A DNA stretch of 64,000 bases from Bacillus mobilis. Lineage in GTDB: Bacteria; Bacillota; Bacilli; Bacillales; Bacillaceae_G. The notes under the pieces were generated by a model, which saw nothing but the letters and a program-made list of their open reading frames with translations, made no database searches and was not told the DNA's origin. A program made the position numbers and the translations under genes. The stretch is from positions 62,001 to 126,000 of the forward strand of contig NZ_MACF01000071.1 in the NCBI RefSeq assembly GCF_001884045.1. The letters are read 5' to 3'. This document shows, in pieces, positions 43,047 to 52,371 of this stretch. Position 1 is the stretch's first letter. Each line of letters starts with the position of its first letter.

Positions 43047-43979
43047 TCACTCTATCTCCATCAACCTTTTCGCCTCAAAATACAACACTTGAATAAATTT
43101 TTTCGTATTAATTCGTATATGTCCAGAAGTCGCTATTTCATCCTTTGTCATTTCTGTCATTCGTTTTCTCACTACAGTGAAATCAAAAAATTTCGGGGCA
43201 TAGCTTTCAAATTTTGGATTTGAAAAGTCTGTTAGTCCGAGTGAAGCTAAATGATTCAATGATTGATAAATCGCTCTTCTTACACGTTGTTCAGATGCTT
43301 TTCTCTCCTTATCTATATCTACATCTGAAGCTATATGATCTAATTTTTTTAATGTAATTTGGTGAAAAATGTCTTTTAACGCAGGAAATCCAAATTCAAA
43401 TGTTTGCGCCTTTTCTTGTCCGTATAAATATTCCAGCATACTAAGTAAATCTTTACTTCCGTTCTCTCCCGCAATACCGAGTTCTGCTAGTAAGAAGCGT
43501 CCGGAATCTGCTATCTTTTTTGCTTCTTGCACCGGTTCATTGCGCATTTGCGGCTGCTCCCACTGAAACACGTTATTCAATGATTTTTGAATATCATGTA
43601 TGGAACGCTCCAAGCGAATCCGTTCCATTACTTTTCGTACGACAGATTCAACTTCAATTTTGTTTAGTGGTTTCGTAATATAATATTCCACACCAAGTGT
43701 ATATGCCTCACCAATGAGCTGTTTCGATTCAACTTGGGAAATCATAATAATTTTCCCGTTGAATGAAGGCGCTATATGGCGAACTGTTTCAATGCCATCT
43801 CTCATTGGCATGAGTAAATCAATAAACAAAATATCCACTTTTTTATAATTTAGCTGTTCTACTTCTACAAAAGCTCCATCTTCCGATTCTCCAATTACTT
43901 CCCCAAGATCGCCATCCTCAATAATTTGCGAAAGCATCGAACGGAAAACTTCATCATCATCTACAATAGAATAAAACAA
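43047..43979 (-). CDS. Response regulator, YcbB/GlnL-like
   Basis: About 310 aa from TTG 43979, 7 bases after AAGGGG and 3 bp after the kinase stop. The receiver domain begins MFYSIVDDDEVFRSML with the DDD acidic pocket, the phospho-Asp in ILFIDLLMPMRDG and the conserved Lys in YYITKPLNKIEVE. The long C-terminal domain (ILRRAIYQSLNHLASLGLTDF type) resembles the YcbB domain of B. subtilis GlnL, a helix-turn-helix output that controls glutamine transport. Neighbours here suggest dicarboxylate or aspartate genes as targets. Confidence 0.82.
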   Translation of the reverse strand: MFYSIVDDDEVFRSMLSQIIEDGDLGEVIGESEDGAFVEVEQLNYKKVDILFIDLLMPMRDGIETVRHIAPSFNGKIIMISQVESKQLIGEAYTLGVEYYITKPLNKIEVESVVRKVMERIRLERSIHDIQKSLNNVFQWEQPQMRNEPVQEAKKIADSGRFLLAELGIAGENGSKDLLSMLEYLYGQEKAQTFEFGFPALKDIFHQITLKKLDHIASDVDIDKERKASEQRVRRAIYQSLNHLASLGLTDFSNPKFESYAPKFFDFTVVRKRMTEMTKDEIATSGHIRINTKKFIQVLYFEAKRLMEIE

Positions 43980-43981
43980 AC

Positions 43982-45280
43982 CTATTCCCCTTCCCACTTT
44001 AAACTGCCCTCCGGTAAACAAACGATAAACTTACATCCTTTTTCATTTTCATTGTCTTCTAACCTTACTTCTCCGCCGAGCTCTGTTACCATTTCGTGTA
44101 TGTAAGAAAGTCCAATACCTGTTGACGGTGTTCCTGTTTGATCATACTTGGAAGTAAACCCGGGCTTAAATACTAATTTCTTATACTTTTGTGCTATACC
44201 AGGGCCATCATCAATTACTTCAAAGATTACATGTTGATCATGTTTATATAACTTAATATGAATGAGACCTCTATCTTCAATTGCTTCCACTGCATTGGCA
44301 ACTAAATTATTAAAGATTGATAGCACTGTATACACGTGATATGCAGCGTGTTCACCTTCTATATGTTTAGAAAAACATATATCTTTCTCTAGCATTCCAG
44401 CGTACTTTTCATTTATTCTTACAATCATTTCTGTAAGCTCATGACCTTCTACATACTCCGCCACATTTTTATCTAATAACAGTTTGGATAATCCTGCAAA
44501 AATTCTTTGATTATCCTTTTTTATTTCGTGCACTTCTCCTGCTATTTTCAATGCTGTTTTACTGCTAGAATCATTTTTCTCCTGTAAATTTCGATATAGT
44601 TGATATGCTTCTTGTGTAATCAATTCTGCATTTTGTAACGTTTTCTTCAAATGAACTGATTCTACATATAAATTTGAAAGGTGCATGAACATTTTTTCAT
44701 TTTCTTTTCGAACTTGCGATTCTTTTAATTTCGTTTCATATAAAATCATCATATTTAAAAAGCCTAGTGCAAAGAAACTGCGGAAAATAGCAATAATGAT
44801 AAGTTTATTTACTTCAGAAACTGTTATCGTTGTACCGAGCACGACCATATGATAAATCGCTAGTTCTGACATACTTGCGATAATTTCAATTGTAATTCCA
44901 AGGCAACCAATAACGATTGGTTTCTGATGAAACTTATTCACCCTACAAAATGAAAAAAGACTTCCATAAATAAAATAATAAAAGAACACAGGATAACGCA
45001 AATAAAATGATTCTGTCATATGAAATGACCCTTGCATAACCCAGTCAAGACATACGCGGAATAAAACGACACATATACCGACAAGAATACCTGCAGCCGC
45101 TGCTGGGATTCTTCTTAAAAATAGTAATAAAAAGAAGAAAAGTGGTGTCCCAAAGCTAACACGAAACGTATCATTAAAAGGATGAAAATTAAGCTCTCCA
45201 GCAATCGGAACAACTACCATTAATATAATTAAAAGGGATATATCTTTCTTCCATAACTGATTCCAATTCAAAGATGCCAC
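43982..45280 (-). CDS. Sensor histidine kinase, YcbA/GlnK-like
   Basis: A 432-aa protein. Six hydrophobic helices in the first 185 residues (GTPLFFFLLLFLRRIPAAAA, then VYPVFFYYFIYGSLF type) form the sensor, with no large extracytoplasmic domain. The H-box is AGEVHEIKKDNQRIF (His about 247). The HATPase domain has IFNNLVANAVEAIEDRG (N box), EVIDDGPGIA (G1) and GTPSTGIGLSYIHEM (G2). It pairs with the response regulator 3 bp downstream. The ligand is not visible from sequence; glutamine or C4-dicarboxylates are candidates from homologues and neighbours. Confidence 0.85.
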   Translation of the reverse strand: MASLNWNQLWKKDISLLIILMVVVPIAGELNFHPFNDTFRVSFGTPLFFFLLLFLRRIPAAAAGILVGICVVLFRVCLDWVMQGSFHMTESFYLRYPVFFYYFIYGSLFSFCRVNKFHQKPIVIGCLGITIEIIASMSELAIYHMVVLGTTITVSEVNKLIIIAIFRSFFALGFLNMMILYETKLKESQVRKENEKMFMHLSNLYVESVHLKKTLQNAELITQEAYQLYRNLQEKNDSSSKTALKIAGEVHEIKKDNQRIFAGLSKLLLDKNVAEYVEGHELTEMIVRINEKYAGMLEKDICFSKHIEGEHAAYHVYTVLSIFNNLVANAVEAIEDRGLIHIKLYKHDQHVIFEVIDDGPGIAQKYKKLVFKPGFTSKYDQTGTPSTGIGLSYIHEMVTELGGEVRLEDNENEKGCKFIVCLPEGSLKWEGE

Positions 45281-45310
45281 TTCCTATACTTTTTGTCAGT
45301 AGTAAAAGTG

Positions 45311-45339
45311 AAAGCCCGCTTATATAATAAACGGGCTTT
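45311..45339 (-). terminator. Terminator after the malic enzyme gene
   Basis: AAAGCCCG/CGGGCTTT with a 13-nt loop. The T-run is weak, so some read-through into the kinase gene is likely. Confidence 0.65.
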
Positions 45340-45343
45340 ATTT

Positions 45344-47056
45344 CTATATTCTAACCTTTTCTACCGCTTTTATTTGGCGATACTCTGGTTCCCAGATTGC
45401 TTCTTTCACTGCAATCTTAATATCGTTATCACTTAAATTCTCTCTGGCAACACCTTCTGCAACGGCAACTTTCGCTACTTCAATTGCAACCATTTCCGAG
45501 ATATTACGTAACTCTTCAACTTCTGGCAAAATAGGTGCTCCTGGCTGACTTGTGTCTACCATGCTTGCAACTGCTTCAGCAGCTGCTGCGAACATTCCAT
45601 CCGTCATGACGCTTGCACGTACAACAATTGTTCCAAGACCAAGCCCTGGGAAAATAAGTGCATTATTTGATTGTCCAATTACATACGTTACACCGTTATA
45701 TGTAACTGGTTCAAATGGACTTCCTGTTGCTACTAATGCTCTTCCTTCTGTCCACTCGATTAAATCTACTGGTTTTGCTTCAGCAAGTGGCGTCGGATTC
45801 GACATTGGTAAAATGATTGGTCTTTCTACGTGAGAAGCCATTTCTTTAATAATCTCTTCTTTAAATGCGCCTGCAACCGTTGATGTACCGATTAAAATTG
45901 TTGGTTTTACATGTTTCACAACTTCAGCAAGTCCGATCACATCATTTTGTTTCCACTCACTTACTTCTGCTTCTTTTCGTGCATACGGCATTTGGAAATC
46001 AAGAAGATCTTCCATATCATCTGTAACTAACCCGTTACGATCAATACACCAGAAACGCTTATATGATTCTTCTTCTGATACGCCTTCGCGGACCATTGCA
46101 TCTCTAACTTGATCTGCGATACCGATTCCAGCCGTCCCAGCACCAAATACAACAACGCGGTGTTCACTTAACGGTACACCTGAAGCTTTCACTGCCGATA
46201 ATACAGCAGCAAGGGAAACTGCACCTGTACCTTGAATATCATCATTAAATGTACAAATATCATGACGATATTTATCTAAAATTTTTCGTGCATTTCGAGA
46301 ACTAAAATCTTCCCAATGTAATAGTGCTTTCGGGAATTGCTTATTTACCGCTTGTACAAACGTATCAATAAACTCATCGTAAGCTTCACCAGTTATACGA
46401 GGGTGACGATTTCCAATATAAAATGGATTGTTTAATAGTTCTTCACGATTTGTACCTACGTCTAGAATTACCGGTAATACACGACTAGGATCGATTCCAA
46501 CCGCGGCCGTATAAACAGCTAATTTTCCGATTGCGATGTTAATACCACCAACGCCCCAGTCACCAATTCCAAGTATGCCTTCCCCATCTGTTACAACGAC
46601 TAAATCAATGTTTTCAGCTGTTGCACCGATATTTGCGAATGCTTCTTCAATACCTGACGGATCGTTAATTGATAAATACACACCACGTGGTTTACGGTAT
46701 TCATGACTATATCTTTGAATCGCTACACCAACAGTTGGTGTATATACGATCGGTAACATTTCACGTAAATGGTTTGTTAATATACGATAAAATAATACTT
46801 CATTTCGATCATGCAACGCTGTTAAGTATACATTCTTTAATAAATCATCCGGCTGAGAACAAAATTGCTCGTATGCTCGGCGTGCTTGTTCTTCTAATGT
46901 TAAAACTGCTGGCGGTAATAACCCTTTTAAACCTAATTCTTCTCTCTCTTCTTGCGTGAAAGCGACCCCTTTATTTAAAAGTGGTGTTGATAATACTTCT
47001 ACTCCTCTTAATGTCGTTTCTAATGAACCATTAGAAGCTACTGTAAACTTACTCAT
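45344..47056 (-). CDS. NAD-type malic enzyme
   Basis: About 570 aa from ATG 47056. Conserved blocks: [21 protein letters not shown] (active-site Tyr and Lys region), [16 protein letters not shown] (metal/substrate), [14 protein letters not shown] (catalytic Asp motif) and the Rossmann [16 protein letters not shown]. It oxidatively decarboxylates L-malate to pyruvate with NAD+. The length suits MalS/MaeA, and B. subtilis has several paralogues, so I give no symbol. GGTAGGG lies upstream. It follows the aspartase gene with a terminator between, in a C4-dicarboxylate cluster. Confidence 0.93.
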   Translation of the reverse strand: MSKFTVASNGSLETTLRGVEVLSTPLLNKGVAFTQEEREELGLKGLLPPAVLTLEEQARRAYEQFCSQPDDLLKNVYLTALHDRNEVLFYRILTNHLREMLPIVYTPTVGVAIQRYSHEYRKPRGVYLSINDPSGIEEAFANIGATAENIDLVVVTDGEGILGIGDWGVGGINIAIGKLAVYTAAVGIDPSRVLPVILDVGTNREELLNNPFYIGNRHPRITGEAYDEFIDTFVQAVNKQFPKALLHWEDFSSRNARKILDKYRHDICTFNDDIQGTGAVSLAAVLSAVKASGVPLSEHRVVVFGAGTAGIGIADQVRDAMVREGVSEEESYKRFWCIDRNGLVTDDMEDLLDFQMPYARKEAEVSEWKQNDVIGLAEVVKHVKPTILIGTSTVAGAFKEEIIKEMASHVERPIILPMSNPTPLAEAKPVDLIEWTEGRALVATGSPFEPVTYNGVTYVIGQSNNALIFPGLGLGTIVVRASVMTDGMFAAAAEAVASMVDTSQPGAPILPEVEELRNISEMVAIEVAKVAVAEGVARENLSDNDIKIAVKEAIWEPEYRQIKAVEKVRI

Positions 47057-47101
47057 AACATCCCTACCTCTATTCATATATAGCATTTCTATATTGTAAA
47101 C

Positions 47102-47134
47102 AAAAGAAGAGGGGCTTGTCCCCCCTCTTCTTTT
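47102..47134 (-). terminator. Terminator of aspA
   Basis: AAAAGAAGAGGGG/CCCCTCTTCTTTT, 13 bp, followed on the minus strand by GTTTAC. Separates aspA from the malic enzyme gene. Confidence 0.85.
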
Positions 47135-48572
47135 AATTTTTCTTTAAAAGAGTTGCTCCTGCAATCCCTGGGTGTGTCATTTCGAATGGATCTAGAATTA
47201 ACTCTAAATCTTCTTGCGACAATACACCATTTTTCACACAAAGTTCTCGAACGGATTGCCCTGTCGCGATTGCTTCTTTCGCAACGCGAGCTGCTGCTTC
47301 ATAACCGATATGAGGGTTCACGGCTGTAATAATTCCTACACTCTTCTCAACATACTCTTTTAGGCGATCTTCATTCGCTTCAATTCCTTTTAAGCAATTA
47401 TCTGTAAAGGCACGGAAACCGTTATTCATAATGCTAATAGATTGAAGTAAGTTGAATACAAGTACTGGTTCCATAACGTTTAATTCTAGTTGTCCTGCTT
47501 CTGAAGCAAGGCAAATTGTATGGTCGTTACCAATTACTTGGAACGCAATTTGGTTAATTACTTCTGGCATAACAGGATTTACTTTCCCTGGCATAATTGA
47601 TGAACCTGGTTGACGAGCTGGTAGCATAATTTCCGCTAAACCAACGCGTGGACCTGATGCCATTAAGCGAAGGTCATTTGCAATTTTAGACATATTCATC
47701 ATACACACTTTAAGTGCTGCTGATACTTCTGTATATGCATCCGTATTTTGCGTTGCATCTACTAAGTCTTCTGCACCAACAAGTGGTAATTCACTGATTG
47801 CAGCTAAATGTTTTACAACTGCTTCAATATATTCTGGATCTGCATTTAATCCTGTACCAACTGCAGTTGCTCCCATATTTACTTCATATAGATGTTGACG
47901 TGATTGCTTGATACGTTTCATATCACGTTCAAGTACGCGAGAGTATGCTTTAAATTCTTGACCAAGACGAATTGGCACAGCGTCTTGTAAATGTGTACGA
48001 CCCATTTTAATAACATGATCGAACTGTTCTGCTTTTAATTCAAATACATCGTGCATATAACCCATCGTTTGTAATAAACCTTCTAATGCGTTTAATGTTG
48101 CAATATGAATCGCCGTTGGAAATGCATCGTTTGTTGATTGCGCCATGTTTACATGACTATTTGGACTAATATAATGATAGTCTCCCTTTTCCATTCCTAA
48201 TAATTCAAGAGCACGATTGGCCATAACTTCATTTGCATTCATGTTCATTGAAGTACCTGCTCCGCCTTGGATTGGATCTACGATGAAATGATCATGCCAT
48301 TTTCCATCAAGAATTTCTTGAGCGGCTTCTGCGATCGCGCCGCCCTTGTTCAATTCCAATCTTCCTACATCTGTATTAGCAAGCGCTGCAGCTTTTTTTA
48401 CAATTGCGAATGCTTTAATTAAGCCTTCATGGATTTTGTATCCTGTAATTGGGAAGTTTTCTACTGCACGCATAGTCTGTACGCCATAGTATGCATAGTT
48501 TGGTACTTCTTTTTCACCTAAAAAATCTTTTTCAATTCGAACACCATTTTTAACTTCAGTTAATGTTGCCAT
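47133..48572 (-). CDS. aspA: Aspartate ammonia-lyase
   Basis: A 479-aa protein. The fumarase/aspartase superfamily signature [11 protein letters not shown] is at about residue 324, with [19 protein letters not shown] (substrate-binding SS/TN loop) near 137 and [10 protein letters not shown] near 188. It converts aspartate to fumarate and ammonia. AAGGAG lies 8-9 bases before ATG 48572. It starts 24 bp after the DctP-like symporter stop, so transporter and lyase form one operon for use of aspartate as carbon and nitrogen source. Confidence 0.95.
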   Translation of the reverse strand: MATLTEVKNGVRIEKDFLGEKEVPNYAYYGVQTMRAVENFPITGYKIHEGLIKAFAIVKKAAALANTDVGRLELNKGGAIAEAAQEILDGKWHDHFIVDPIQGGAGTSMNMNANEVMANRALELLGMEKGDYHYISPNSHVNMAQSTNDAFPTAIHIATLNALEGLLQTMGYMHDVFELKAEQFDHVIKMGRTHLQDAVPIRLGQEFKAYSRVLERDMKRIKQSRQHLYEVNMGATAVGTGLNADPEYIEAVVKHLAAISELPLVGAEDLVDATQNTDAYTEVSAALKVCMMNMSKIANDLRLMASGPRVGLAEIMLPARQPGSSIMPGKVNPVMPEVINQIAFQVIGNDHTICLASEAGQLELNVMEPVLVFNLLQSISIMNNGFRAFTDNCLKGIEANEDRLKEYVEKSVGIITAVNPHIGYEAAARVAKEAIATGQSVRELCVKNGVLSQEDLELILDPFEMTHPGIAGATLLKKN

Positions 48573-48596
48573 GATTATTCACTCCTTAACGATTTC

Positions 48597-49868
48597 TTAT
48601 GCTGCTTTTGTTTCTTTGACTGTTTCTACATATTGTTTTGCTTTCTCATTATCGAATTCGCCTTCCCACTTCGACATAACAATGGCCGCTAATGCATTTC
48701 CTAATACATTGACAGATGAGCGAATCATATCTAAAATGCGGTCAATTCCCGCAATTAACGCGATACCTTCTAGTGGTAATCCCATTGAACCTAACGTTGC
48801 TAATACAACAACGAATGATGCACCTGGAACTCCCGCCATACCCTTGGATGTTAACATGAGAACGAATAATAACGTAATTTGCTCTGTCAGTGACATGTGC
48901 ACACCGTACATTTGTGCAACAAACAATGCCGCTAACGCTTGATAAATAGCCGATCCAGTCAAGTTAAATGTATAACCTGTCGGAATTACGAAAGAGGCAA
49001 CTGCCTTTGGACAACCGAACTCTTCCATTTTTCTCATTATATTAGGTAAAACAGCTTCTGAACTTGCTGTCGTAAATGAAAGAATAAGTTCTTCTTTTAA
49101 AATTCTCATTAATGTAAAAATGTTTACGCCAACCATTCGTGCATTAATACCTAATACAATCACAACGAATAGTATAACAGTTACGTATACAGCTAGCACT
49201 AGTTTTCCTAAAGGAAGTAGTGTTGCTACACCAAATTTTGCAACCGTAACCGCAATTAATGCGAATACACCAAATGGTGCAAATTTCATAACTTGATTTG
49301 TAACCCAAAACATCGCTTCGAGTACACCTTCAAAGAAGTTAAAGACAGGCTTTCCTTTGTCTCCAATTGCCGCAACTCCTAAACCGAATAATACGGAGAA
49401 GAAAATAATCGGTAATAAGTCACCTTGTGAAATCGATTCAAATACATTTTTCGGTACAATATGAACAATCGTTTCTGCAAAGCCTTTCTTCTCTGTTGCA
49501 TCTGCTGTTTGTTTATAAGAAGAAATATCACTTTGCTGTAAATTACTCATATCAACGCCAGTACCTGGCTGGAATATATTCGCTGCAAGTAATCCCATTA
49601 AAATAGCAATCGTCGTAATGATTTCGAAATAAAGAATCGTCTTCCCGCCCAGTTTCCCAAGCTTCTTCATATCTCCTACACCAGCTACCGCAACAATTAA
49701 TGCTGAAATAACAATCGGTACTACAATCATTTTAATTAAGTGAATAAATATATCCCCAATTGGTGTGATATAAGAAATCGCCGTTTTATTACCATAGAAG
49801 ATTGCCCCTACTACAATCCCTAAAACAAGTGCAACAAAAATTTGTGTTGCCAATCCGAATTTTTTCAT
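48597..49868 (-). CDS. Dicarboxylate/amino acid:cation symporter (GltP/DctP type)
   Basis: A 423-aa protein with eight helices and two re-entrant loops. Signatures: GDIFIHLIKMIVVPIVISALI (HP1/TM region), TTASSEAVLPNIM (serine-rich loop of HP1) and GYTFNLTGSAIYQALA (NLTG region of TM7), and PGASFVVVLATL (HP2). The DAACS family takes up glutamate, aspartate or C4-dicarboxylates with Na+ or H+. AAAGGGGATG lies upstream of ATG 49868. First gene of an operon with aspA. A cre-like site lies 19-32 bp upstream. Confidence 0.92.
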   Translation of the reverse strand: MKKFGLATQIFVALVLGIVVGAIFYGNKTAISYITPIGDIFIHLIKMIVVPIVISALIVAVAGVGDMKKLGKLGGKTILYFEIITTIAILMGLLAANIFQPGTGVDMSNLQQSDISSYKQTADATEKKGFAETIVHIVPKNVFESISQGDLLPIIFFSVLFGLGVAAIGDKGKPVFNFFEGVLEAMFWVTNQVMKFAPFGVFALIAVTVAKFGVATLLPLGKLVLAVYVTVILFVVIVLGINARMVGVNIFTLMRILKEELILSFTTASSEAVLPNIMRKMEEFGCPKAVASFVIPTGYTFNLTGSAIYQALAALFVAQMYGVHMSLTEQITLLFVLMLTSKGMAGVPGASFVVVLATLGSMGLPLEGIALIAGIDRILDMIRSSVNVLGNALAAIVMSKWEGEFDNEKAKQYVETVKETKAA

Positions 49869-49886
49869 TTATGTTCATCCCCTTTA

Positions 49887-49900
49887 TGCGAACGCTTTCA
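49887..49900. promoter_or_regulatory. cre-like site ahead of the symporter gene
   Basis: The minus-strand 14-mer TGAAAGCGTTCGCA matches the cre consensus TGWAANCGNTNWCA at all but one position. CcpA binding here would repress C4-dicarboxylate/aspartate use when glucose is present. Confidence 0.55.
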
Positions 49901-50045
49901 TTTCGTATTTATAAAAGCTTACACACACATCATATAGGCGAACCTACAAAATCATACAAAAACCTACAAGTTCGTCACAAAAAATTCAAAAATTTTTCTT
50001 CTCTTTTTCATTGACACCTTTTCATGAAAAAGAAATAAAATATAC

Positions 50046-50075
50046 TTGATAAGTAATCAGATTGTTTCGTATAAT
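50046..50075 (+). promoter_or_regulatory. Promoter of the pyrH-paralogue leader
   Basis: TTGATA (50046-50051), 18 bp, TATAAT (50070-50075). Transcription would start near 50082, giving a leader of about 165 nt before the UMP kinase start. Confidence 0.7.
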
Positions 50076-50124
50076 CAAAAAGATATATACTTACAACAAA
50101 TCGAAGCGAAAAGGAGTGGATGGT

Positions 50125-50274
50125 ATGAAAAATTATGTACAAAAATTCGACCTATCTTCTTCTTTTCTTTTTCATTTTCTTAAAAAGGAACAAAGGCATT
50201 TGCCTTTGTTCCTTTTTTATTGCGATCTATATAGGGGGAATTGTTATGAAGCCATACAAAAGAGTCTTAATTAA
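50125..50274 (+). CDS. Putative leader peptide of the UMP kinase paralogue
   Basis: A 49-codon ORF from ATG 50125, 8 bases after AAAAGGAG. It starts MKNYVQKFDLSSSFLFHFLK. Its codons cover a U/C-rich tract (about 50145-50181), run through the 17-bp terminator (50182-50217) and end at 50274, overlapping the UMP kinase start in another frame. That arrangement matches the enterobacterial pyrBI leader, where translation follows RNA polymerase pausing at low UTP. Translation is inferred, not shown. Confidence 0.55.
   Translation: MKNYVQKFDLSSSFLFHFLKKEQRHLPLFLFYCDLYRGNCYEAIQKSLN
50182..50218 (+). terminator. Attenuator ahead of the UMP kinase paralogue
   Basis: Perfect 17-bp arms AAAAAGGAACAAAGGCA and complement (50182-50198, 50201-50217) followed by TTTTTTAT, 28 nt upstream of the UMP kinase ATG. 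No gene ends here, so it must be conditional. Confidence 0.9.
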
Positions 50275-50989
50275 ATTAAGCGGCGGCGCACTTGCTGATC
50301 AATCCGGAAATAGCTTTAACTCCAAACGATTAGAACATATCGCAAACGAAATTATATCCATTATTGACTTAGGTATCGAAGTATCCATTGTCATCGGCGG
50401 CGGTAACATTTTCAGAGGTCATCTAGCTGAAGAATGGGGAATTGACCGTGTAGAAGCTGATAATATCGGTACGTTAGGTACAATCATTAATAGCTTAATG
50501 CTTCGCGGCGTTTTAACAAGTAAAACAGATAGAGAAGTACGCGTTATGACTTCCATCCCGTTTAATGCAGTAGCAGAGCCTTATATTCGCCTCAGAGCAG
50601 TACATCATTTAGATAACGGTTATGTTGTCATTTTTGGCGGCGGTAACGGGCAACCGTTCGTTACGACAGATTATCCAAGTGTTCAAAGAGCCATTGAAAT
50701 GAATAGTGACGCAATATTAGTCGCAAAACAAGGCGTAGATGGCGTCTTTACTAGTGATCCAAAACATAATAAATCAGCGAAAATGTACAGAAAACTAAAC
50801 TATAACGATGTGGTTAGGCAAAACATTCAAGTCATGGATCAAGCCGCTTTATTACTTGCCCGGGATTATAATTTACCCGCTCACGTCTTTAACTTTGATG
50901 AACCTGGAGTAATGAAACGAATTTGCTTAGGTGAGCATGTGGGGACTTTGATTAATGATGATGCTTCATTGCTTGTGCATGAAAACTAA
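50246..50989 (+). CDS. UMP kinase paralogue (PyrH-like)
   Basis: A 247-aa protein of the amino-acid-kinase fold. It opens KRVLIKLSGGALADQSGNSF, has VIGGGNIFRGHLAEEWGIDR and the phosphate loop IFGGGNGQPFVTTD, then VDGVFTSDPKHNKSAK, all close to PyrH. It phosphorylates UMP to UDP. GGGGGAA lies before ATG 50246; a longer frame upstream is the leader. Because bacterial pyrH normally sits in the tsf-frr cluster, this is a second copy with separate control. Confidence 0.9.
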   Translation: MKPYKRVLIKLSGGALADQSGNSFNSKRLEHIANEIISIIDLGIEVSIVIGGGNIFRGHLAEEWGIDRVEADNIGTLGTIINSLMLRGVLTSKTDREVRVMTSIPFNAVAEPYIRLRAVHHLDNGYVVIFGGGNGQPFVTTDYPSVQRAIEMNSDAILVAKQGVDGVFTSDPKHNKSAKMYRKLNYNDVVRQNIQVMDQAALLLARDYNLPAHVFNFDEPGVMKRICLGEHVGTLINDDASLLVHEN

Positions 50990-51002
50990 CTATTTACCAT
51001 AA

Positions 51003-51031
51003 AAAAAGGTGTCTATAAAAGACACCTTTTT
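51003..51031 (+). terminator. Shared terminator of UMP kinase and cardiolipin synthase genes
   Basis: AAAAAAAGGTGTC/GACACCTTTTT between convergent genes. Confidence 0.88.
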
Positions 51032-51040
51032 CATTAACCT

Positions 51041-52252
51041 TTATAAATAGAAATCAGCCAATCCCCCCAACTTTTCCTTACAACGCTCCCAAAACGATAA
51101 CTTCTCAAAAAATTCTTTCGTCATTTCTTTTGAATCATGAAAATCCTCCGTTAACACCTCATTAACTTGCCCTACAATTGAACCACCATGAATATACAAG
51201 TTCATTTCATCATTTATATTGAAACTTCGTGAAGTAAAATTTGTTGTACCGATAACAGTTAGTTCATTATCAATTAACATTAGCTTCCCATGAAACATCC
51301 CTTTTTTATAACCATATACTTTAATTCCATTATTAACAGCTTGACGAATATACGGATACGCCGCCTCTTTAATAAGAGGAATATCTGGTTTATATGACCA
51401 AAGTATTTTTACTGTAACACCACGTTTTTGCGCTTCCATTAAAGCATTCATTAATTCTTTATTTGTCGCTATAAAATAAGGTGTTGTAATGACAATTGAA
51501 TGCTTCGCCTGAGTTATTAACTCTATATATTTTTCAACGACGTAATGTCCATTGTAGCTAACCATCGTATGTAGTGTATTCCCTTTACTCGCTTTATTCG
51601 TACTTCTTTTTATATGTTCTTTCGTATCTCGTTTCCAATCTAAAGCGAATTGCTCTTCTAAATCTTTTGCTCCTTCTCCTTTAAGACGCACATGATAGTC
51701 ACGCCAATATCCAAATCGCTTATCTTTTCCTAAGTACTCATCTCCTATATTAAAACCACCTGTATAGCCAATCTCCCCATCAATCGTCGTAATACGGCGA
51801 TGATTGCGATGGTGAAGTGAATAAAATCCGAATGGTAATTCAGGTTTTCTACTATATGTAAAATGTACACCACTTTCCCGCAATTCATTTATCACCTTTC
51901 TTTCGAATGATAAATCATTAATGCGATCAACTGATAAATAAACGTTTACTCCTTCTTTTGCCTTCTCTTTTAATAAGTTTAAAAAAGTATGACTACTTTT
52001 ATCATCCGACAAAATAAAAAAGTACGAGTAAATAGATTGTTTCGCTTCTTTTATATCAGTAAATAACTGTTTATAAAATGACTTCCCTTCTACATATAAT
52101 TGAAAGTCACTATGATGAGGTGCATACTCTGTCGGCATGTTTTTCCCGGCTTCCATTTTTCTTCCGAGCGTAACGTCAATATGCATACAAATTAATATAA
52201 AAATAACAATCGCAATAATAATAGAAGTAACTCGCAATATTTTTTTTATCAT
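51041..52252 (-). CDS. Cardiolipin synthase-like phospholipase D protein
   Basis: A 403-aa protein. One N-terminal transmembrane helix (about residues 5-24) is followed by two PLD domains. The first motif reads HHRNHRRITTIDGEIGYTGG (variant HRN...D form) near residue 145 and the second FHGKLMLIDNELTVIGTTN near 320. Cardiolipin synthases join two phosphatidylglycerols. It is shorter than the canonical ~480-500 residues, with a single anchor helix. AAGGAAA lies before ATG 52252. It is divergent from the lipase-like gene. Confidence 0.85.
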   Translation of the reverse strand: MIKKILRVTSIIIAIVIFILICMHIDVTLGRKMEAGKNMPTEYAPHHSDFQLYVEGKSFYKQLFTDIKEAKQSIYSYFFILSDDKSSHTFLNLLKEKAKEGVNVYLSVDRINDLSFERKVINELRESGVHFTYSRKPELPFGFYSLHHRNHRRITTIDGEIGYTGGFNIGDEYLGKDKRFGYWRDYHVRLKGEGAKDLEEQFALDWKRDTKEHIKRSTNKASKGNTLHTMVSYNGHYVVEKYIELITQAKHSIVITTPYFIATNKELMNALMEAQKRGVTVKILWSYKPDIPLIKEAAYPYIRQAVNNGIKVYGYKKGMFHGKLMLIDNELTVIGTTNFTSRSFNINDEMNLYIHGGSIVGQVNEVLTEDFHDSKEMTKEFFEKLSFWERCKEKLGGLADFYL

Positions 52253-52371
52253 TTTGATTTCCTTCCGCTCAAATTACTTTCTACTCCGTAGTGTTTCATT
52301 TAAATATGTTTTCATACGAAATGTATTTCTTAATTTTTTATCGATGTTACACAGATAAAGGAGAGAAGAAT

